From: Chondrilla cf. caribensis
Lineage: Eukaryota > Porifera > Demospongiae > Chondrillida > Chondrillidae
DNA: 32,500 nt
Assembly (NCBI GenBank): GCA_964020155.1
Contig: OZ026564.1
Span: forward strand, 542,611 to 575,110
Direction of reading: 5' to 3'
The translations under genes were made by a program, and so were the position numbers. This document shows positions 10,757 through 22,972 of the stretch, piece by piece. Within the stretch, counting starts at the first letter, position 1. Each line of letters opens with the position of its first letter. The notes below the pieces were generated by a model. It had not been told where the DNA came from. It made no database searches and saw only the letters and a list, made by a program, of their open reading frames with translations.

Positions 10757-11325
10757 TTCTAGTTAGTACACACTTCTGGTTGGTACACACTCCAGATTAG
10801 TACATACTCCTGGTTTGTACACACTCCTGGTTAGTATACACTCCTGGTTAGTACAAACTCTAGTACAAATGCTACATTGTTTATCACGAAGGTGGATTGC
10901 ATAATCAATGTACAATGGCTTAGTAAGTAGCCTGGTTAGCACACACTCCCGGTTAGTACACACTCCTGGTTAGTACACACTCCTGGTTAGCACACACTCC
11001 TGGCTGGTACACACTCCTGCTTAGCACACACTCCTGGTTAGCACACACTCCTGGCTGGTACACATTCCTGGTTTGTACACACTCCTGGTTAGTACACACT
11101 CCTGGTTAGTGCACACTCCTGGTTAGTACATACTCCTGGTTAGTACACACTTCTGGTTGGTACACATTTCTGGTTGGTACACACTCCAGGTTAGTACATA
11201 CTCCTGGTTTGTACACACTCCTGGTTAGTATACACTCCTGGCTAGTACAAATTCCTGATCAGCACACACTCCTGGTCAGTACACACTCCTGGTCAGTACA
11301 CACTCCTGGTTAGTATATACATGCT
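10757..11325. repeat. 17-bp minisatellite with an embedded unique 72-bp segment
   Basis: CTCCTGGTTAGTACACA array, interrupted at 10865-10936 by a non-repetitive segment (ACAAATGCTACATTGTTTAT and onward to GTAAGTAGCCTGG). That segment is nearly identical to 30859-30930 in the P450 intron, where it also sits immediately before the same minisatellite. Confidence 0.92.
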
Positions 11326-12130
11326 CTGGTCAAGTATATATAAGATGTACTGGTGAATACATTGTTTTTGCCAATGTTTCAGCAGTTTTCCTCAAACTCC
11401 ATGTCATCTCCTTAACACTCCCCTCATTAGTCTTCCCACCTATCAAGATATCGTTGTCCGTAAAATGCCTATTTTAAGGTTGTTGTATTCCATCTTTCTC
11501 CATCTTAGTTAGTCTTAGTGGCCTAAGGATGATTTTAGTAAATTTACATAGTTAAATGAGTAGTTCGAGACATATAGCTTGAGGGACTGCCACCCCCTAA
11601 AAATGGCAAAAATGTTGTTTGCTGAGTTGTTTCTACAATGGGGACATGATATGCGGATGCCCTAATGACATTATGGCAATCACTACTCACAATGGTAGTG
11701 GAGATATGTAGCCTATTATGCCTCATTGAGATAACAATCACGCGTGCACACAATGGTTTCCAAAAGTATGTCATATTTTCACTTGTTCACACACACTGCA
11801 TGGTACGTATGTTAATTAACTCATAGTTTGGTTGATTGCTGTTGGTTTGTGACCAGCTGCATATTAAGACCTAGTTGTTAGGGTGTGTCACATGGCACAC
11901 TGCCCAAGTGTCCATGTCTCATCCAGTATAGCATCCATTCACATCAGGAACATTAGAACAATTTAATCAAGTTGGAACACTACTGGGGTTGCTACCCCTG
12001 CACTGGAATTACTGTCATTTTTTAGGCTTAGAAGAACATTTGCTGATTATTACGTATGTTTGGTGAAGCCACCACACAGAGAGATGAGTGTAACGTACCG
12101 ATAGTCCAACTGCAGGCTGCCCCAGGAAAT
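11326..12130. repeat. Segmental repeats R0 and R1, third copy
   Basis: 11330-11510 copies 6600-6780 and 11515-12130 copies R1 (1408-2035). It then leads into the duplicated YJU2 intron without the 396-bp element found in the first copy. No gene seen. Confidence 0.8.
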
Positions 12131-12857
12131 GTATGTATGAGACAAATGCTTAAAAAATTCAGTGTTCGTACAGGCTACCAGGTCACCAGGCTTTGTAGCT
12201 AGTTCACTAACCTGCTACTGTGTTATCACTATGGAAGCTGTGTGCAAGCCATACAATGCCAAGATGCTTGAAAGCCGATTGGGTAGATTGCCCAGTGTGG
12301 AGACCCAAATATGGAGATAGTTTGGTCATTCTGCCATATTTATTAAATCATCCAAACAGTATTGTTTTCTATTAAATCATTAAAAGCCTTATCAATGATT
12401 CAATACAATCAAAATCAATGTGTAATTGTTGCCGTTATTATGTCATTAAAACACTGCATTGTTTTGTTCTCAATGACTTCAAATAGAAAGATGTCATGTT
12501 TAATGATTTAGCATGAAATAAGTAATATTCAGTGATGTACGTAATAATAGTCAATGGTTTATTGCAATAGACATGCGTATAATTGTTTTCGATCATGTAC
12601 TAAAGATGATGGTATGATCCAATTATCTCCAAATTTGGTTCCCAACACAACATTAATGACACTCTGTCTCCTCTGCTCTTAGGCATCTTGTCAAAGTGGA
12701 CTTGCATTGCATTTGTTCCATTTAGATGGCTTTGTGTGGGAGGGCGAACGGGGTAGAATGGGAAGCATGCTTCCCTTCATGCCTGTGCAGTATTCCTCGA
12801 CATACGTACGTATCTCCATAGTAACACAATGCACTTTCTACTCTGTATTCCCATCAG

Positions 12858-13920
12858 TAGGAGAAGGTACACAGGACAGTGGTAGTTTGAACACGGAAAA
12901 GAAGAAAGGAAGAACATCGAAAGGAGCCTTACTTGGTATCGTTAAAAGGACAAGCAAGTCCAAATCAGGTTGGTCAGCTGGTTCACATACCGGGTTGTTG
13001 TCAGTGGTTACAAAGGATGTTTGTGTTTATGTTGGTTGGGATTTATCTGCCTACTCAATCCATCAATTATTCGATGGCGTGTTGATTGATTTCAAGACTT
13101 TTGTCATATTTTACATTGTATGACCCTCGGTAATTTTTATCGGGATTAAAATTGCTGGCAGACTATGAGTGGTTTCAATTTGGTCTACTTATTGGGGCTG
13201 TAAACTTCATGAATCTTGAATGGTGGTTGTGGTACACTTGGTCAGAAGTGAGGTAACTGACTGTGCATGTATTACGAACATTCCAGTAACCCATGGCAAC
13301 CCACTGTATGCGTGCAATACCACGAATTTCATTGGTGCCCAAGGTTACCCAACCTGTTTATGCTACGATTAATACAGTTGGTGACTGAATGGTAGCAAAT
13401 TTTTCAGAAATTTCATAAATTTTACTCAATCATGGTGCCGATGAGCATCTTTAAAGTCCCTGTAAGATGTGCTTATAGACAACCCAAGAACACAACAGCT
13501 CATACATCTCACATATGTACCTTCTACTGGAATTCAGGTGTTTTTGCAAATGTATTAATTTATAAAATGTACACATGCACCCCCTTGGAGCCCTTGGGTC
13601 TTGGGCAGTAAATACCATCCTCCCTCAGAAGGTGTGTACTTATGTTATAGGTATGTATGACATCAGCCCAGAGATATGGTGTTCATGGCTTCCATTGTCT
13701 GCTTCGTGTGATCATGTATGTAGGGAGTTCAAAGGTTGGAGAAGACAGATGCGGGGAAGATGCTCCCACTGAAGAGGACAAGACAAAGGACACTGTTAAG
13801 GTTGGAGATATCTCTACACCCCATTCTTGCGATGGGTGGATCAAGGACAAGGATAAAGGTTCCAACTCGGGACTCGGTTTGATAAGAGCTTATTCAGACA
13901 CTGATAGTGACAGTACTTGA
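12858..13920 (+). pseudogene. 5'-truncated duplicate of the YJU2 3' exons
   Basis: Exons at 12858-12968 and 13724-13920 correspond to the last two YJU2 exons, with splice sites, phase 1 and the stop codon all preserved. The exon encoding the Glu-rich coiled-coil segment is absent upstream: the duplication begins in the minisatellite or R1 region. The protein ends GLGLIRAYSDTDSDST. In the last exon I count five amino-acid changes (including Gly to Arg in the conserved tail) and five silent changes against the first copy, which suggests little constraint. It could still serve as an alternative 3' end for the upstream YJU2 exons about 12 kb away. The flanking introns and 3' UTR (AATAAA at 14124) are duplicated too. 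Confidence 0.7.
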
Positions 13921-14345
13921 AGATGATAAAGTCATAAAGCACTACGAATGCACTACAATTTATCACCATATATTATATGTACATGTTTGATCGCACGTAT
14001 GTACGAAATATACCAAAATAATGAATATTATTATATGTCATAATCTGAACATGAATCAAAGGATTTTATGTGCAATGTATGAGTCCGTGACATAATGTGC
14101 AATATACTCTAACACTTTATATGAATAAATGTACGAAATAAAATTAGGTATATGTAAGTATGTACACTAGGGTATAATATTTTGCATAATATTGAAAATG
14201 TAAGAGCCTCAAATTTGTTGCAAGTAGGCATGATATAATATTATAGTTAGGATATGTTAGAACATATGTACAGTGGCATGTGATGAGGAATGGCTGGTTT
14301 CATGACATTTCCATTGGGAATATCTGCCTTGTTTCTCGGGAATTC
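13921..14345 (+). repeat. Duplicated YJU2 3' UTR and downstream flank
   Basis: Collinear with 4240-4690, including AATAAA and GGCATGTGATGAGGAATGGC. It continues into the block that holds the (CA)n tract and the SEK-ORF. Confidence 0.8.
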
Positions 14346-14478
14346 TGGTTTTATTCATCAAACAAATGTTATATGCATATAAAGTATAATGCACATATAA
14401 TTTCAACGTAACATTGCACAGTACATTGGGAGCTAGCTGTAGGCGTAATATGTGACTGCCACAATATGTAGCATATGG

Positions 14479-14968
<490 letters not shown>

Positions 14969-14979
14969 TTCCTGTCCTT

Positions 14980-15138
14980 TCACTGCTCCACTTTCATCAA
15001 GTGGTGCAGGCCACAGGAAAGACTTGATTCAGCAATGTCAAGAACACTGCATCTATCTTGAAGTTTAAGTTTAAGTTTCATCACATCGTTTGCATCTGTG
15101 AAAATTACTAGGATTTTCTCAGACCTCAGGGGCTCATA
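14980..15138 (-). other. Conserved short ORF fragment (SEK-ORF), copy 3
   Basis: Minus-strand frame from 15138 to the TGA at 14980-14982: SEKILVIFTDANDVMKLKLK, then LQDRCSVLDIAESSLSCG, then LHHLMKVEQ. Compared with the other two copies it has a 6-bp in-frame insertion (an extra Lys-Leu) and several substitutions but no stop. Confidence 0.38.
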
Positions 15139-15277
15139 ACTTTTTGCAATGCTTTTTTTGGTCCTCGACCATCATATTATTGCAATAATATTATTATTAA
15201 GTATCATAATGATACATATGTACATATCAACACAACATTGGAAGATACAGTACATTGAGTGTACTGTGCATTCTCAT

Positions 15278-16602
15278 TCAGGGAGGACACCGTCGTAAGC
15301 ACTCATCGTCATTCAACTTGATCGCCTTGAATTCCAGTTTGAATTTCTGTTGTGATCCACGCACAAGAACAAGTGTGATGTCACTACTGGTGTTTTCAGG
15401 AGGAACGAGTATAGATTGATTGGGAATTGGATGGATTTCCTCTCTGTTGTAGTCATATCCACTTGCATATGCTGAAGATGTATAATACAGAAAATCTTTG
15501 TAGCTCGTACTGGTGTAGTTGATTTCAAATCTCAGACAGGTGGCAGGATCCAACTTCCAATTCCAAACGGCCATAAACCTCTCCACTCCGTGATGTTCTC
15601 TGAGCTTGGTAGCGTTGTAAATATCAGTGTCACCACATAACTGAGGATGTGTATTATTTAAGCATAATATTGGTTTCTTGCTTCTAATTGACTGACGTCT
15701 GAAAAAGCATCTCCAGGGTCTACCGGGATATTTGCATACTCGTCTATAACGTTCTTCAAAGGTAAACAGCAAAAATGTACCATTCAGCCTACAATGGATG
15801 TAAAATGAATTCTTCGAACACCTGCACCCATATTATAATAATATTGAGAGAGTTTTTGACTATTATCCTACTATTCCTTGATAATTCTACATTACAGTGT
15901 ATGATTATATTATATATATTGATGAATTGATACATCATGAAGTGCAAACTAATTACAATATACAAAAAGCACATCGAATTCTCAAGTTGTGAACATACCT
16001 CTTTCCTGTAAATGTACTGTCAAACTCTTTCTCGATATTTCCATATTCAAATGACTCTAGTTTTGAGCATGTTCTATAGGCAAGGTTTGAGAGTAAACAT
16101 AACCTTGTCAAGTTAAGAGTCACAATTGTATATTGATAATTTAGAAAGTTTACATACACCCCAAAGTACTGTGACTGTCATACACTCGAAAAATCAGTGA
16201 CCATACAAATAACACTAGAAACTTGTTGAGACAACATTCTTCGTTATCAGAGAATCTCAAACTTCTCTAACAGGATGTGCTTACTATAATTATAGTACAC
16301 TACAGCAGACTAAACTCAAAGATGGGTTTGTAATTAAGCAGCATTTAGTCCTGAGAGCACTTGACTTAAAAGTCCCTACTGCAGGCAATAAACTTTTTGA
16401 ATTGATTGAATCAGAGTCAGACATACAATTCTAAAACATAGCAAAAGAAATGAAATAACGTGCAATCAGCTTACGGCAAATTCCTTTCAAAAGGATCCAA
16501 ATTACCACCATTGACATCTTGCAGGAGAGGGAGAGATGATGAAACTATCACCTGTAGAAGTAAAATTTTGCCTGAAAGAATCCACGATATCTTGGAATAC
16601 AT
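15278..16602 (-). CDS. SCG3: secreted cysteine-rich glycoprotein, paralogue of SCG1
   Basis: Exons 16602-16475, 16073-15999 and 15821-15278 on the minus strand; 248 aa; all splice sites and phase-2 introns kept. A 6-bp in-frame deletion near the start of exon 3 removes two residues (CSKNSFYIHC for CSKNSFLNYIHC). The ten cysteines and six sequons remain. The signal peptide carries a Lys in its core (SGKILLLQVIV), which may weaken it. An upstream in-frame ATG at 16672-16674 would add 24 residues, but it lies only about 26 bp past the TATA-like box and would put the hydrophobic segment inside the protein, so I start at MYSK. Confidence 0.82.
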
Positions 16603-16699
16603 TTCCTCTGATCTCAATTGGATTTCAAGTAGTCGAATCTCTCTGATGTTAACGGTCAAGCCCAGTGTATTCAATTGAGGGTAGGATCAATGTCAACCG

Positions 16700-16707
16700 T
16701 ATAAATA
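16700..16707 (-). promoter_or_regulatory. TATA-like box of SCG3
   Basis: TATTTATA on the minus strand, about 98 bp before the SCG3 ATG, in the same conserved context as SCG1 and SCG2. Confidence 0.5.
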
Positions 16708-16859
16708 CAACTGCAGTGAAGGGGTTCTGAATTCCGTGAGTGAGCATGTATTGTATGTCTGGTTACAGTGGACATTGTTGTGTTTGCAACACCTGGTACT
16801 AGGAAACACCAAACTGAAACCTACTAAATTCACAGTTGAATTCTTTTCATTATTTGCAG

Positions 16860-17166
16860 ATGTCACAGGGGTGGTATACCGGACCCGGCACTGTTGGAGA
16901 TTTTAGGCAATAAATGATTGGAATATTGAATATTTATCACCTACGTCACCACTCACGGCGGAAAGATTGTGCAATGATTTCGTTCAGGCAACAAACTCAC
17001 GATAGAAAACCTGCTTTATGCAACTGCAGTAATGCTTAGATGCAATCGGCAAACGATCGAACATTATCACCATTTGTATTAGATGAAAATAAACGCATAC
17101 ACTGAAATGAACGACTAAATTGGGTAAGGAAGCGCATAAAACCGATAATGGAAACAAAATCGTAAG
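16860..17166. other. Unique spacer without a recognisable gene
   Basis: The duplicated SCG flank ends near 16860. From there to the palindrome at 17167 the sequence matches nothing else in the window. The 62-codon minus-strand frame has no supporting features. Confidence 0.5.
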
Positions 17167-17223
17167 AGACAAGTGTAGCTATGCAATACAATACTCAATT
17201 TGTAATTTCCATCATTATTTTTT

Positions 17224-17553
17224 AGGGGCTGCCGCAGGCAGCCCCTATATTGTTTTCATTTCGACTTCCGGTATGTAACGCTCGTCCGATAGAAATATAG
17301 ATATATATATATATATATAATATGTGTTCCTATGCGTAACCGCAACAATGAATTTATATTAGAATTTATATTGCGCGAAATAAAGATGGCCGCTTTCGAA
17401 CGCTGACAATTTGAAATTTAGCTAGAATTCGTGCGCTGAAGCTCCGCCAAACGTAATAACTTCAGCGAAGGTTCTTCTAAACCTAACAAAGACGCCAAGT
17501 AATTCGAGTGCGGGGGGCGGCAGCCCCACGAGTTTTTAAACTCGAATTACTTG
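17224..17553. mobile_element. 330-bp foldback-type element in one palindrome arm
   Basis: The left end starts with a hairpin (AGGGGCTGCC-GCA-GGCAGCCCCT). The right end is a second hairpin whose stem is CAAGTAATTCGAG (17496-17508) and CTCGAATTACTTG (17541-17553), with a GC-rich loop holding GGGGGGCGGCAGCCCC. The GGGGCTGCCGC motif occurs near both ends in opposite orientation. The opposite arm at about 22515-22530 reads through without it, at a T-run, so this is an insertion. It includes an (AT)n tract near 17290-17310. No ORF. Confidence 0.75.
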
Positions 17554-18237
17554 TTTTTCAATCAGGCAATTACCAATGGAATACACACATACTACAACAT
17601 CTTACTCAATTTTTCATATATACATCACATTTCGTATCAGCATAATTAAATCTATGATATATTATATACATTTGTGGGCAAAATAAGAGTATATTAACCA
17701 GTATAGCCAGGTGTATAAGTTAAATATACTCACTGTTAGATGATATTATGTATTATAGATACATAGTAACAAAATATTTCATACAACATATAACTGCATA
17801 ACAATTATATGGTATACTTAGAGTAATCTTGTATGTCGCCATGAATAAGTGTATAATATTCTACAAGTTCTGTTACCATGGTACGAATTCCTTTGAATTC
17901 CTTTCACGGTACATGTGATTCTAAAAATATCCTAGAATACAAACAATGGGATTGTGGTAACATCAATGCCCTATATCTGCTGTAGCGTAGTATCCTTGTA
18001 TGCTGTTGTCATGCAGGTGTGCATTCTACCAATTCTGTTGCCATGCATGGCACAAATTCCATTCGAATGGAACTATGTGAACCTTGTTACATTGATGTGA
18101 GGGTAGACTTGATCCTAAAATGATATCATATTATGACTTAAGTTCCATTTCAGCAAGTTTTCTATGACGGGCCAGGCACAGTCTAAAGTCATAAGGTTTA
18201 AATAGATAATAGAACTAGGCACTAAGAGTGACCATGG

Positions 18238-18560
18238 TATATAATACCATATATGGTCAAATTTTCGTCACACTAAATATTCGTCATTAGCTTGTCAACG
18301 TCAGCTAGAGCTCTAATTGATGACAAAACAGGTTCCGTTCTAAACAATTGTTCATTCTAATTATTCGTCTGTGGCAAGGTGACAACATAATATTATTTAG
18401 AAAGGAATCATGGAAGAGTAAGAAGCTATCCTTTCACCTCGTTTGCCAAAAAGTCTATTTATTTTGTCCTGCTATGGTAACTGTTCTAAACATTTCCGCA
18501 TGACAGAAATTTTCGGAAAGTATGGGTGACGAAAAAGTAGAACACATATGGTATCATATA
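18238..18560. mobile_element. MITE-like element inside the palindrome arm
   Basis: Its ends are TATAATACCATATATGGTCA...TTTTCGTCA and, as reverse complement, TATGATACCATATGTGTTCT...TTTTTCGTCA: imperfect inverted repeats of about 34 bp. The equivalent element in the right arm spans about 21596-21897 and lacks about 25 bp next to one end. Confidence 0.6.
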
Positions 18561-18840
18561 ATCTGTTTCCAACAGTGATTTTTAGGACAATTATCATTCT
18601 TCATTTGTAGACAACTGGTATGGTTCTTTGATTTTCCAAATTGCAGTTGTAAATTGAATCCAGTGTCAGTTTCCCAACAATGAAATTAATGGATTGAGCT
18701 AGTCAAAGGCCAATCTACTTTCATGGGAGTCTTCACATTAGTAGTTGCATAACATTATAATATTCAAATCTACAGTCAACAAGTAGAATCCGTCTATGTA
18801 TATATAATGTCCGGGAATACCGGTTGTTGTATTATATGTA

Positions 18841-19015
18841 TACACATACCGGAGTATGTGGGTATGGTCACATCCAGGAGTATGTGGGTATGTACACATC
18901 CAGGAGTATGCGGCTATGTACACATTCAGGAGTATGCGGCTATTTACACATCCAGGAGTATGCGGCTATGTACACATCCAGGAGTATGCGGCTATGTACA
19001 CATCCAGGAGTATGA
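18841..19015. repeat. 26-bp minisatellite, about seven copies (left arm)
   Basis: Unit ACATCCAGGAGTATGCGGCT + ATGTAC. Three open frames of about 60-70 codons here are the repeat read in different frames. Confidence 0.92.
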
Positions 19016-19402
19016 TTGAGATGTCATATTACATGTGTGATATATAAATGAAGAATTTAGTGAAATACATTGTGTTCAGTAAAATGCATTATATATTCTT
19101 GTGGGTTGGTATTCATCACAGTTCACAAAACCTTACAAAATAGGAAAAGAATCCTTTGGTTCTGAAGACCTATAGCTATGAACTATGTATCCATTGTATT
19201 CTCCCTACACTATCACACCTACATGCATTCTTAGACATTTGTGTATCCAATAGTGGTATAGCGGAGACAGTACAAGGATGTGGTTCTCGACGGGGTGTGT
19301 TACAGGCTAGCCATCATCAATGCTCAATGGGAGCCATTCATCCCAACCACTACGACCACAACACATATTAAGTCAATACCATGAATTAGTGTTTATTTCA
19401 TT

Positions 19403-20605
19403 TGATATGTTGTGATCACTGGCTTCATGATTTTTGACGTCACCTATAATATTGAAATACTCCATTGAATGGGAAGAATTAGCTTGAATTCTATTATATA
19501 TTGGCTGGTGCTGGTGGCTGATGAGGAGGGTCCCTGGCTCCATTCCTGGCAGTGCTGACGATTTATGAGTTTTTTTTCCCTGCACCCCCCCCCCCACCCC
19601 CCTACCAACACATGGGAAGGGAAGGTGCAAAGAGAAGACCAAGGCCACCAAACTATTAGACATTGTCTGCAATCTCTGTGTGTACGTGTTTTGTTGTTGT
19701 ATTGATTCGTGTATTTGAGGGGTGCCTTGAAAAGTAGCTTTCAAGGCTAAAGGCTCCCCCACATTAAATGAGATTTCAAATCAAATCAAATCAAATCAAA
19801 TATATTATGAATGACGTGTCATTTGCATCCACTGAAAACAACAATCACTTGAGTATTAGTTAAAATGGGTAAACTAGAGTAATTTCCAGCTTATCACTAT
19901 TAATTACCTATCATAGTTGTAACATTATAACAGAGGAAGGCTGCCAGGGATTTTGGCAAGTCATGATAAAACAGTGCCGGATTAGGACCTCAGACATAAC
20001 TGAGTCAGCATTTACGCCTTTGTCTGACATGAATGGTACTTGTCTTGTGTATATAGTCCAGATTCATTCTCTCCTCCAACTTTGAAACAAGGACTGTCTA
20101 CTGGTGAGAAAGGTTTGTTCACATTTGCACACCCATTACTGTACTGGGAAGCGGAGTCAATGATGACAAACCATAATAATATCGCATATTATTGCATATT
20201 GGATAGAATAACTGCTCATACCCACAACAGCTAGTGAAAACAGACACTTTACATACTTTAGTTTACGTTTTTTGGCCAAAGGAAAAGTATTATCATCGGC
20301 AGAGTCCTTTTGGTCATGTGCAATATATATAACATGTCGGAAATCTAGAAGGGACGGGACTACAGTCAAGCCTCTTTATATCAGCATACACGGCAGTCTC
20401 TTGGAAGCAACATATGTATCTTGTGGGCACAGATATATACAAATAACAGGCAATAAATACACAAAACAATGACAAATAACTATAATAACAAATAACAAAT
20501 AGCTAACACGGTAATTTTATCAGTTACAACAATTTGGTTAACATGCATGACAGGTAAAGAGGGGAATTAACCATGGGTGATGTTACAAAACTTTAGATTG
20601 TATAA
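19403..20605. other. Palindrome spacer with a retroposon-like 3' tail
   Basis: Unique DNA between the arms. At 19774-19802 a (TCAAA)n run follows GGCTCCCCCACATTAAATGA, the arrangement expected at the 3' end of a LINE- or SINE-type element inserted on the plus strand. A C-rich run (19581-19603) lies upstream. The 129-codon minus-strand frame covering 19373-19762 runs through this tail region and is not convincing. From 19803 to 20605 I see no gene. Confidence 0.5.
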
Positions 20606-22580
20606 TCAAATAAACACTAATTCATGGTATTGACTCCATATGTGTTGTGGTTGTAGTGGTTGGGATGAATGGCTCCCATTGAGCATTGATGATGGCTAGC
20701 CTGAAACACACCCCGTCGAGAACCACATCCTTGTACTGTCTCCACTATACCACTATTGGATACACAAATGTCTAAGAATGCATGTAGGTGTGATAGTATA
20801 GGGAGAATACAATGGATACATAGTTCATAGCTATAGGTCTTCAAAACCAAAGGATTCTTTTCCTATTTTGTAAGGTTTTGTGAACGGTGATGAATTTCAA
20901 CCCACAAGAATTTACAATGCATTTTACTAAACACAATGTATTTTACTAAATTCTGCATTTATATATCACACATGTAATATGACATCTCAATCATACTCCG
21001 GAATGTGTACATAGCCGCATACTCCGGGATGTGTACATAGCCGCATACTCCTGGATGTGTACATAGCCGCATACTCCTGGATGTGTACATAGCCGCATAC
21101 TCCTGGATGTGTATATAGCCGCATATTCCTGGATGTGTACATAGCCGCATACTCCTGGATGTGTACATAGCCGCATACTCCTACATGTGTACACACCCGC
21201 ATACTCCTGGATGTGTACATGGCCGCATACTCCTGGATGTGTATATACCCACATACTCCTAGATGTGTACAAACCCACATACTCCTGGATGTGTACATAT
21301 AATGCAACAACCGGTATTCCCGGACATCATACATAGACGGATCCTACTTATTGACTGCAGATACAATTTGAATATTACAATGTTACGCAACTACTAATGT
21401 GAGGAGTCCCATACAAGGAGATTGGCCTTTGACTAGTTCAATCCATTGATTTCAATGTTGACAAACTGACACCTGTCCATAAATGTAGGTAAATATTTAT
21501 TCAATTTACAACTGCAATTTGGAAAATCATAGAACCATACCAGTCTACAAATGAAGAATGATAATTATGCTCAAAATCACTTTTGGAAACGGATTATATG
21601 ATACCATATGTGTTCTACTTTATCTGTCATGCGGAAATGTTAAGAACAGTTTCCATAGCAGGAAGGAATAGTAGACTTTCTGGCAAACGAGGTGGATGGA
21701 TATAGCTTCTTTCTCTTCTATGATTCCTTCCTAAATACATAGTCACCTTGCCACAGACGAATAATTAGAACAATAGACAATTGTTTGGAACAGAACCTGT
21801 TTCGTCATCAATTAGAGCTCTAGGTGACATTTACAAGCTAATGACAAATATCTAGAGCGACGAAAAAAATTGACCATATATGGTATTATATACCATGGTC
21901 ACTCTTAGTGCCTAGTTCTATTATCTATTTAAACCTTATGACTTAAGACTGTGCCTGACCCGGCATAGAAAACTTGCTGAAATGGAACTTAAGTCATAAT
22001 GTGATATCATTTTAGGATCAAGCCTACCCTCACATCAATGTAACAACGTTCACATAGTTTCATTCGAATGGAATTTGTACCATGTCAACAGAATTCATAG
22101 AATGCACACCTGCACGACAACAGCATACAAGGTTACTACGCTACAGCAGATATAGGGCATTGATGTTACCACAATCCCATTGTCTGTATTCTAGGATATT
22201 TTTAGTATCACATGTACCGTGAAAGGAATTCAAAGGAATTTGTACCATGGTAACAGAACGTGTAGAATATACACTTATTCATGGCGACATACAAGATTAC
22301 TCTAAGTATACCATGTACCTATAATACATAATATTATCTAAAATGAGTATATTTAACTTATACACCTGGCTATACTGGTTAATATACTCTTATTTTGCTC
22401 ACAAATGCATATAATTTATCATAGTTTTAATGCTGATACGAAATGCGATGTATATATGGAAAATTGAGTAAGATGTTGTAGTATGTGTGTATTCCATTGG
22501 TAATTGCCTAATTGAAAAAAATAATTAATGATGGAAATATACAAATTGAATATTTTATTGCATAGCTACACTTGTCTCAA
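20606..22580 (-). repeat. Right arm of the 5.4-kb palindrome
   Basis: Reverse complement of 17167-19402, ending TTGCATAGCTACACTTGTCTC at the outer edge. It lacks the 330-bp element of the left arm and carries a longer version of the 26-bp minisatellite. No clear target-site duplication is seen at the outer borders (left GTAA|GAGAC, right GTCTC|AATAT). Confidence 0.9.
20992..21298. repeat. 26-bp minisatellite, about 12 copies (right arm)
   Basis: Reverse complement of the array at 18841-19015 but roughly five units longer. Open frames over it are repeat artefacts. Confidence 0.92.
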
Positions 22581-22972
22581 TATCAATGTTAGGATGGTTT
22601 AATTACAATTGTATTCTAAACAAGAATACATATTACTTGGATATGTATTACATCCCATATATAAAATATATAATATTCGTTTTTTATATACTTAATATTG
22701 TTTTTGAAATGTAATAGAAATATCACAGTATATAATTATGAACGTTAATATGTACATGATGGCGTAATGTGATATGGTAGTATAGTTCAGTGTCATGTAA
22801 CAGACAATACTTACAAAATTAATAATAAAAGCTAATAGCAGATCAAGTTTGGCAAAGTCAAATCCAGACCGAATTATTACATAACTGGTTATTTAATGTG
22901 ATCATAATGTTTTGACTACAGCAGTGTAACCCTACAGTTTGAACATGTACATAATGAAAATCATCATTCTCA
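22581..22972. other. AT-rich spacer 3' of SCG4
   Basis: Very AT-rich DNA (for example TATATAAAATATATAATATT). No gene, tandem repeat or element recognised. It presumably holds the SCG4 3' UTR on the minus strand. Confidence 0.4.

Larger units (their letters stand above)
17167..19402 (+). repeat. Left arm of a 5.4-kb palindrome
   Basis: Reads GAGACAAGTGTAGCTATGCA at its outer end and CATGAATTAGTGTTTATTT at its inner end; both occur as reverse complements at the far sides of 20606-22580. Similarity is continuous apart from one 330-bp insertion (17224-17553), a minisatellite length difference and small indels. A 71-codon frame at 19156-19371 has a near-identical partner in the other arm (20617-20850, minus). 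It contains CGSRRGVLQASHHQCSMGAI but matches nothing I know. Confidence 0.9.

Noticed and set aside
18738..21334. Repetitive frames of the type YTSRSMRLCTHPGVCGYVHI
   Set aside because: They derive from the 26-bp minisatellite in the palindrome arms and occur in several frames at once.
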